DNA of 36,906 bases from Flavobacteriaceae bacterium UBA5544 (GTDB taxonomy: Bacteria; Bacteroidota; Bacteroidia; Flavobacteriales; Flavobacteriaceae), in the NCBI GenBank assembly GCA_002426755.1, contig DINI01000014.1:41919-78824 (forward strand), read 5' to 3'. Below, piece after piece: positions 1 through 4,843 of this stretch (within the stretch, counting starts at the first letter, position 1; each line of letters begins with the position of its first letter). Position numbers and translations under genes: made by a program. The notes beneath the pieces were generated by a model. It worked only from the letters and a program-made list of their open reading frames with translations. It searched no databases and was not told where the DNA came from.

Positions 1-452
1 GAAATTGGTGTTTCAAACGGAATATCACTCAATTGTATCGCAGCAGATGCAGCCAATCCAGCCATCGCATCTGGCATGACCTCTGGGTCATGAGACATTA
101 ACTGTATCATCACTTGAGTTTCGGCATGGTAATCTTTTGGGAATAATGGACGCAATACGCGGTCCACTAAACGCATGGTCAATACTTCTCCATCACTAGG
201 TCTTGCTTCTCTTTTGAAGAAACCACCTGGATAACGCCCTGACGCAGCAAATTTTTCTCTGTAATCTACAGTTAATGGCAAAAAGTCCACATCACTTTGT
301 TGGTAGTTGGAAACGACTGTACATAACAACATACATTTTCCAGATTGAACAACGACCGAACCATGGGCTTGTTTTGCCAATTTTCCGGTTTCGATGGAAA
401 TCGTACGTCCATCACCAAGGTCAATGACCTCTTTAAAAACTTTTGGAATCAT
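1..452 (-). CDS. pnp: Polyribonucleotide nucleotidyltransferase (PNPase), N-terminal part, cut by window edge
   Basis: PNPase degrades RNA 3'-to-5' using phosphate and is a core part of mRNA turnover in the cytoplasm. Only the first 150 codons are present. The protein starts MIPKVFKEVIDLGDGRTI and continues through the first RNase PH domain, including the segments GRYPGGFFKREARPS and TMRLVDRVLRPLFP, which are typical of PNPase. The ATG at 452 to 450 gives the usual short N-terminus seen in this family. The gene lies downstream of rpsO on the same strand, the classical rpsO-pnp order, but a terminator hairpin lies between them, so pnp expression probably depends on read-through or its own promoter. 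The remaining domains (second RNase PH, KH, S1) lie outside the window. Confidence 0.95.
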   Translation of the reverse strand, partial: MIPKVFKEVIDLGDGRTISIETGKLAKQAHGSVVVQSGKCMLLCTVVSNYQQSDVDFLPLTVDYREKFAASGRYPGGFFKREARPSDGEVLTMRLVDRVLRPLFPKDYHAETQVMIQLMSHDPEVMPDAMAGLAASAAIQLSDIPFETPI

Positions 453-587
453 AAATTTTTTAATTCTAATTAAACAATGGTCGTTGTGTTGTTGTAGTGT
501 AGTTGTTGTGAGACCAATGAAAAACTATAATCAGCTTCTTATCTGCGAATTTTTGGCTCTTGCGCTTGAGCTATATAAAACAAAAAA

Positions 588-607
588 ACCACGCTTGTAG
601 GCGTGGT
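588..607 (-). terminator. Intrinsic terminator after rpsO
   Basis: On the minus strand a 7-bp stem (ACCACGC with GCGTGGT, 6-nt loop) is followed by a run of seven T, which is the run of A at 582-588 on the plus strand. It begins about 13 nt after the rpsO stop codon and separates rpsO from pnp. This matches the known arrangement of rpsO-pnp operons, where a partial terminator sits between the two genes. Confidence 0.85.
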
Positions 608-619
608 CTTATTGAGTGA

Positions 620-889
620 TTATTTTCTTAATCCTAATTCTTTAACGATGGCACGATATCTCAAGATATCTTTTTTGGTCAAGTAATCAAGCAAAGCACG
701 ACGCTTACCTACCAATTTTACCAATGAACGCTCTGTGTTGTAATCTTTACGATTGTTTTTTAAGTGTTCAGTTAAGTGATTAATTCTGTAAGTGAACAAT
801 GCTATTTGCCCTTCTGCAGAACCTGTGTTTTTTGCATCTTTACCGTGTTTTTTAAAGATGGCTTCTTTTTCTTTTTGATCTAAATACAT
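620..889 (-). CDS. rpsO: 30S ribosomal protein S15
   Basis: S15 is a primary 16S rRNA binding protein of the small subunit platform. The 89-residue product, starting MYLDQKEKEAIF, has the standard family length and the conserved segments TGSAEGQIALFTYRI, HRKDYNTERSL-like helix 3 and the C-terminal RALLDYLTKKD. The reading frame is open further upstream (to 940), but those 17 extra residues are hydrophobic and not part of S15, so I use the ATG at 889. A candidate promoter box lies at 945-952, and a small hairpin lies in the leader. The gene is followed by a strong terminator and then pnp. Confidence 0.97.
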   Translation of the reverse strand: MYLDQKEKEAIFKKHGKDAKNTGSAEGQIALFTYRINHLTEHLKNNRKDYNTERSLVKLVGKRRALLDYLTKKDILRYRAIVKELGLRK

Positions 890-921
890 GCTAATATTAT
901 TGTAAATGATTGTTATGTACA

Positions 922-938
922 GACTCGATTTTCGAATC
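922..938 (-). promoter_or_regulatory. Stem-loop in rpsO mRNA leader
   Basis: In the minus-strand transcript a 7-bp stem (GAUUCGA with UCGAGUC, one G-U pair, 3-nt loop) lies just after the predicted transcription start and about 33 nt before the rpsO start. S15 is known to regulate its own mRNA through leader structures in several phyla. Whether this hairpin has that role is inference only. Confidence 0.35.
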
Positions 939-944
939 AAGGTG

Positions 945-952
945 CAAATATA
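945..952 (-). promoter_or_regulatory. Candidate -7 promoter box for rpsO
   Basis: The minus strand reads TATATTTG, a match to the Bacteroidota -7 consensus TAnnTTTG, about 55 nt before the rpsO ATG. I found no clear TTTG -33 element at the expected spacing. Confidence 0.4.
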
Positions 953-957
953 GTAAT

Positions 958-1317
958 TTATTTATCTAGTTTACTTCTTAAATATAATATTTGTTCTCTT
1001 AAAAATTTTATTTCTTCCATATAGGCGATTCTTTCATTATTAAAATTTTCATTAATTACTTTTTGAACATTATAAGAACCTTTAGAAGAATTGTTAAAGG
1101 TATTATTAAATATGTGTTTTTCATCAAAGGCAAGAATATCAGTTATGGAAACATCGAAAATCTCACTTAAGTTCTCCAAACGTTGAAGACTTAATTTGGT
1201 TTTATTGTTTTCAATGTCAGAATAAGCGACTTGTGATATTTTAAGCTGTTCAGCAATATATTCTTGAGAAAAACCTTTTAAGGTTCTAATTTTTCTGATT
1301 TTTTCCCCAATTTCCAT
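958..1317 (-). CDS. XRE/Cro-type helix-turn-helix transcriptional regulator
   Basis: A small DNA-binding repressor-like protein of 119 residues. Residues about 7-60 form an HTH_3 domain: the segments GFSQEYIAEQL (helices 2 and start of 3), ISQVAYSDIENNKTKLSL and LENLSEIFDVSITDIL are typical of the family. Residues about 90-119 are rich in E, K, L and R and look like a short coiled coil, likely for dimerisation. The gene is divergent from two lipoprotein genes, and the 148-bp gap between them carries a perfect 13-bp inverted repeat whose arms flank a -7 box for this gene, which suggests autoregulation. The target and signal are unknown. The region is clearly more AT-rich than the flanking rpsO and accD, so acquisition by transfer is plausible. 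Confidence 0.85.
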   Translation of the reverse strand: MEIGEKIRKIRTLKGFSQEYIAEQLKISQVAYSDIENNKTKLSLQRLENLSEIFDVSITDILAFDEKHIFNNTFNNSSKGSYNVQKVINENFNNERIAYMEEIKFLREQILYLRSKLDK

Positions 1318-1357
1318 ATAAACAACACTTTAACGATTTAATTTATACGCAATATAG

Positions 1358-1405
1358 GTAAAACTTATATTTTATTTACAAAATACAAATATATATAAGT
1401 TTTAC
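1358..1405. promoter_or_regulatory. Perfect 13-bp inverted repeat, probable operator of the XRE regulator
   Basis: The left arm GTAAAACTTATAT (1358-1370) and right arm ATATAAGTTTTAC (1393-1405) are exact reverse complements separated by 22 bp, giving about 35 bp between arm centres. The position between the divergent regulator and lipoprotein genes, and the -7 box lying between the arms, fit a two-site operator. A related half-site recurs near 1438. Binding by the neighbouring regulator is inferred, not shown. Confidence 0.6.
1386..1393 (-). promoter_or_regulatory. Candidate -7 promoter box for the XRE gene
   Basis: The minus strand reads TATATTTG (consensus TAnnTTTG), about 70 nt before the regulator ATG and between the two arms of the inverted repeat, so a bound dimer pair would cover it. 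No clear -33 element was found. Confidence 0.4.
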
Positions 1406-1434
1406 TGATAATTAGTTGTCTCTAATTTATTCAA

Positions 1435-1450
1435 ATTTATAAGTATAAAT
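1435..1450. promoter_or_regulatory. Second palindrome upstream of the lipoprotein gene
   Basis: ATTTATA-AG-TATAAAT is a perfect 7-bp inverted repeat ending 15 bp before the lipoprotein ATG at 1466. It contains TATAAGTATAA, close to TATAAGTTTTA in the right arm of the larger repeat, so it may be an extra regulator site on the lipoprotein side. Confidence 0.4.
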
Positions 1451-1465
1451 CAAAAAAATACAATC

Positions 1466-2155
1466 ATGAAAAAATTAAGCTTTATTTTGTTTTTATTCTC
1501 TTTAGTTTTAGGCTGCAACAATGGTGCATTAATTGAAGATGATAGTGACTTCGAATCCATCAAGAATTCATCACAGGGTTTACAAGAACGAAAATTTGAA
1601 TATATAGATGATTTGGATGGTGGATATGACGATGGTGGACGGTGCTTTTTAAGGTGTGTTGGAAAAGGAAGCGATTGTTCTAACTTTAATCCTGGAGTTT
1701 GCGGTTCGGTGTGCCAAATGAGAACTACTGTTAATATTCTTGCTATTGACGAAGAGACTGAAGATATTTCGGATGATTTGTTGAATATTTTTCCGAGCCT
1801 ATATAATTTAAGAAACACACTTGACGATTATAACGATGGCAAAGATTTGGTTGATAATTATTATAAAATTGGTAATTTATATATATCTGGTCAAGTTGAA
1901 ATTTCTTTAGGTAATCAGTTGAATGCAGCATTAGCGATTTTAGGAAAGGCTAATTTGATATCAGAATTTGTAAATAATAAAACCTCAAGTAGTATTTTTG
2001 TAACTTCCTCTGATGTAAGTGATTTTAAAGATTTGATTGATGACTTTAGACAGGATTCCAATAATACGGAATACAATCAAATATTAGACTACTTTGAAAG
2101 TAAATTAGATGAAATTGAAAATAAACCAATATCTCAAATCTATAGTATTCTATAA
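1466..2155 (+). CDS. Uncharacterised lipoprotein with a five-cysteine cluster
   Basis: I do not recognise this 229-residue protein. It starts MKKLSFILFLFSLVLGC, a clear type II signal peptide with Cys17 as the lipidated residue, so it should be attached to a membrane facing the periplasm or the outside. Residues 25-58 are rich in D, E and G. Residues 60-83 hold five cysteines spaced C-x3-C-x6-C-x7-C-x3-C, an unusual density that suggests disulfides or metal binding. The rest (about 90-229) is acidic and predicted helical, with no known motif that I can see. It is divergent from the XRE gene and its end overlaps the next lipoprotein gene by 47 nt, so the two are probably co-transcribed. The base composition is much more AT-rich than in neighbouring housekeeping genes. 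Confidence 0.75.
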   Translation: MKKLSFILFLFSLVLGCNNGALIEDDSDFESIKNSSQGLQERKFEYIDDLDGGYDDGGRCFLRCVGKGSDCSNFNPGVCGSVCQMRTTVNILAIDEETEDISDDLLNIFPSLYNLRNTLDDYNDGKDLVDNYYKIGNLYISGQVEISLGNQLNAALAILGKANLISEFVNNKTSSSIFVTSSDVSDFKDLIDDFRQDSNNTEYNQILDYFESKLDEIENKPISQIYSIL

Positions 2156-2756
2156 TAATCTATTAATATTGATTTTTGGTTTTTTATTAAACTGTAAGGT
2201 TGAGCAAGATCCAAGATTGATAAAAAACCACAAAATTTCATTAATTACTTTAAAAGACACCTTAAGGATAGATGAGCTAAAGTTGATTAACGTAAATCTT
2301 GATACTATTCCATGTGGTAGAATTATTAATTTATCTCAAAAGACGGTAAATAGTATTATTTCAGATTTACTTGAAGTACAATTCAATTATAGAATTTTAG
2401 AAGCTGATTTGTACATAAACTATCGCCCGAAGAAGAATGACTTTTATAATTGGAGAATACATTATTCCGAAGTTAAGTATTTAAGTGTTTTTTATATTAA
2501 AAATGACAAGCTTAATTTTGATTTCTATGATTTTAAAAACAATGAAAAGAAATCTTATGTTAATTTATCAGACGGGTCGTGTAATACTTCTTTGATTTTT
2601 TTAGTTAATCATTGTAATACTGAAAATAATTGTTCATTGTTGACACTTACATTAAGTGAATCTGAAAGGCCAAATAAAAGAGAAATCCAATTGGGTAATA
2701 AAGAAAATGATTCCTTGTATAAATTGGAACAAAATTTTTATGAAAAATTGAAATAA
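2109..2756 (+). CDS. Uncharacterised lipoprotein, second gene of the cassette
   Basis: A 215-residue protein with no family I can name. Its N-terminus has lysines, a hydrophobic stretch and then FGFLLNC, a plausible lipobox with Cys29 as the lipidated residue. The remainder is rich in N, K, L and Y and looks like a mixed alpha/beta secreted domain, with further cysteines in the middle and C-terminal third (for example in IPCGRI, DGSCNTS, NHCNTENNCS). The ATG at 2109 lies inside the end of the previous lipoprotein gene in another frame. There is no later ATG before the lipobox, and a TTG start would leave too short a signal, so I keep the overlapping start. The gene ends 5 bp from the accD stop codon on the other strand. 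Confidence 0.65.
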   Translation: MKLKINQYLKSIVFYNNLLILIFGFLLNCKVEQDPRLIKNHKISLITLKDTLRIDELKLINVNLDTIPCGRIINLSQKTVNSIISDLLEVQFNYRILEADLYINYRPKKNDFYNWRIHYSEVKYLSVFYIKNDKLNFDFYDFKNNEKKSYVNLSDGSCNTSLIFLVNHCNTENNCSLLTLTLSESERPNKREIQLGNKENDSLYKLEQNFYEKLK

Positions 2757-2761
2757 TAATG

Positions 2762-3619
2762 TCACATTCTCAACGGTTGATTGGTAATCAAATCGATATA
2801 GAGATTCACTTTATTTTTTAAATCTTTACGTTCCGCTATAAAATCCAAAAAGCCGTGCTCCAATAAGAATTCAGCTGTTTGAAAATCTTCGGGAAGTTCT
2901 TGACCAGTAGTATCCCTAACAACACGAGGTCCAGCAAAACCAATCAACGCACCAGGTTCGCTGATGTTGATGTCACCAAGCATTGCAAATGATGCCGTGG
3001 TTCCTCCGGTAGTTGGATCCGTACATAATGATATGTAAGGAATATTGGCATCTGCTAATTGTGCCAATTTCGCAGAGGTTTTTGCCAGTTGCATTAAAGA
3101 TAAAGCAGCTTCTTGCATACGGGCACCTCCAGATTTAGAAATAATCATGAATGGGATTTTCTTTTTCAAGGCATATTCTCCAGCACGAGCAATTTTTTCG
3201 CCTACCACACTTCCCATCGACCCACCAATAAAGGCAAAGTCCATACAGGCGATAACCAAATCCTTTCCTTTGGATTTGCCAACAGCGCAACGTACCGCAT
3301 CCTTTAGTTTTGTTTTTTCTTGTGCAGCTTTTAAACGGTCTGGATATTTTTTGGTGTCCTCAAATTTTAAAGGGTCTTTAGAATCTAGATTGGCATCCAA
3401 TTCTTTAAACTTATTATCATCAAATAAAATTTGAAAATATTCTTTACTCCCTATTCTTACATGATATCCATCTTCAGGACTTACAAAAAAGTTTTTTTCA
3501 AGCTCTTCAGTATCAATTATTTTACCTGTTGGAGACTTGTACCACAATCCTTTCGGGGTGTCCTTTTTTTCTTCAGTTGTGGTGGTAATTCCTTTTGTTT
3601 TTCTTTTAAACCAAGACAT
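2762..3619 (-). CDS. accD: Acetyl-CoA carboxylase carboxyltransferase subunit beta, without zinc ribbon cysteines
   Basis: AccD with AccA transfers the carboxyl group from biotin to acetyl-CoA, the first committed step of fatty acid synthesis. The 285-residue product has the crotonase-like carboxyltransferase core: FAFIGGSMGSVVGEKI, SKSGGARMQEAALSLMQ, DPTTGGTTASFAMLGD and GFAGPRVV are all present. The E. coli enzyme has an N-terminal four-cysteine zinc ribbon; here the matching region (GLWYKSPTGK to VSPEDGYHV, about residues 25-52) has no cysteine. The rest of the protein appears intact, so this is probably a lineage variant and not damage. It follows fbaA with a 35-nt gap on the same strand and is probably in the same transcript. 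Confidence 0.95.
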   Translation of the reverse strand: MSWFKRKTKGITTTTEEKKDTPKGLWYKSPTGKIIDTEELEKNFFVSPEDGYHVRIGSKEYFQILFDDNKFKELDANLDSKDPLKFEDTKKYPDRLKAAQEKTKLKDAVRCAVGKSKGKDLVIACMDFAFIGGSMGSVVGEKIARAGEYALKKKIPFMIISKSGGARMQEAALSLMQLAKTSAKLAQLADANIPYISLCTDPTTGGTTASFAMLGDINISEPGALIGFAGPRVVRDTTGQELPEDFQTAEFLLEHGFLDFIAERKDLKNKVNLYIDLITNQPLRM

Positions 3620-3654
3620 TAAAAGTGAATTTAGTTAATATTTATCCTGCAAAG

Positions 3655-4722
3655 TTATAAAGTATTTACATTATTAAGGTCTTCGAACGCCTTTTTTAAT
3701 CGAGCTACGAATGCCTCTTCACCTTTTCGGAGCCAAACCCTTGGGTCATAGTATTTTTTGTTTGGAGAATCGGGACCTTCTGGATTGCCAATTTGACCCT
3801 TTAAATAATCAGTGTGTTGGTTGTAATAATCTCGAACACCACTCATAAAGGCATATTGCATGTCTGTATCAATGTTCATTTTAATAACACCATAGCTAAT
3901 ACCTTCCCTAATTTCTTCAACTGTAGAGCCGGAACCACCATGGAATACAAAGTCGATGTGATTATGGCCAACATTGTATTTTTTTGAAATATAATCCTGT
4001 GAATTCTTAAGGATTTTAGGAGTTAACTTAACATTGCCAGGCTTATAAACACCATGAACGTTTCCGAAAGCTGCTGCAATGGTGAATTGGTCACTCACTT
4101 TGCTCAATTCTTCATAAGCATAGGCCACTTCTTCTGGTTGGGTATACAATTTGGAATCGTCCACATCACTGTTATCTACGCCATCTTCTTCACCACCTGT
4201 AATTCCCAATTCAATCTCCAACGTCATACCCATTTTGCTCATTCGCTTTAAGTATTCTTTACAGATTTCGATATTTTCTTCAATGGGTTCTTCAGACAAG
4301 TCAATCATATGAGAACTGTACAACGGTTTTCCTGTTTCAGCGAAATGTTTTTCACTCGCATCCAACAAACCATCTATCCACGGTAATAATTTTTTAGCAC
4401 AATGGTCCGTGTGAAGAATGACAGGCACACCATAAGCTTCGGCTAGCAAATGCACATGTTTAGCACCGGCTATACCACCTGCAATGGCTGCTTTTTGATT
4501 TTCATTGCTCAAACCTTTACCTGCATTAAAAATTGCGCCTCCGTTTGAAAACTGAATAATGACTGGAGCATTTAGTGCTTTTGCAGTTTCCAAAACTCCA
4601 TTTATAGTATTGGAACCTATGACATTGACTGCTGGTAAAGCAAATCCCTTTTCTTTTGCAAGTTTGAAAATTGCCTGAACTTCTCTTCCAGTTGCAACGC
4701 CTGCTTTGATATTATGACTCAT
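3655..4722 (-). CDS. fbaA: Class II fructose-bisphosphate aldolase
   Basis: The zinc-dependent aldolase interconverts fructose 1,6-bisphosphate with dihydroxyacetone phosphate and glyceraldehyde 3-phosphate in glycolysis and gluconeogenesis. The 355-residue length fits the FbaA type (E. coli about 359). Visible motifs are LHTDHCAKKLLPW around residues 103-115, with catalytic Asp106 and zinc ligand His107, then FVFHGGSGSTVEEI with a second zinc ligand His, and KMNIDTDMQYAF for phosphate binding. The start at 4722 gives the usual N-terminus. A TATTTTTG box lies at 4755-4762. The neighbouring accD downstream suggests coordinated expression of central carbon and lipid metabolism genes. Confidence 0.96.
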   Translation of the reverse strand: MSHNIKAGVATGREVQAIFKLAKEKGFALPAVNVIGSNTINGVLETAKALNAPVIIQFSNGGAIFNAGKGLSNENQKAAIAGGIAGAKHVHLLAEAYGVPVILHTDHCAKKLLPWIDGLLDASEKHFAETGKPLYSSHMIDLSEEPIEENIEICKEYLKRMSKMGMTLEIELGITGGEEDGVDNSDVDDSKLYTQPEEVAYAYEELSKVSDQFTIAAAFGNVHGVYKPGNVKLTPKILKNSQDYISKKYNVGHNHIDFVFHGGSGSTVEEIREGISYGVIKMNIDTDMQYAFMSGVRDYYNQHTDYLKGQIGNPEGPDSPNKKYYDPRVWLRKGEEAFVARLKKAFEDLNNVNTL

Positions 4723-4754
4723 GGATTGTGTTTTTTAATTTTGAAATTGTTATT

Positions 4755-4762
4755 CAAAAATA
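4755..4762 (-). promoter_or_regulatory. Candidate -7 promoter box for fbaA-accD
   Basis: The minus strand reads TATTTTTG (TAnnTTTG consensus) 32 nt before the fbaA ATG. No TTTG was found at the usual -33 distance. Confidence 0.35.
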
Positions 4763-4843
4763 ATGAAATAATAAGAAAAATGGCATTTTTAACTGAATGG
4801 ATTTTTAGAGCGGCCATTGAATTTGTCTTAAAATTGAAATTTT

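Noticed and set aside
394..600. Plus-strand frame over the pnp start
   Set aside because: It lies partly antisense to pnp, runs into the rpsO terminator and shows no conserved motif.
1450..1818. Open frame on the minus strand opposite the first lipoprotein gene
   Set aside because: It has no recognisable domain, its composition is odd, and the plus-strand gene has a clear lipobox signal and fits the divergent layout.
1466..2756. The two lipoprotein frames as one gene broken by a frameshift
   Set aside because: Each frame has its own hydrophobic signal and lipobox cysteine, so two separate genes are more likely.
3045..3434. Long plus-strand frame opposite accD
   Set aside because: It is a shadow of the highly conserved accD coding strand.
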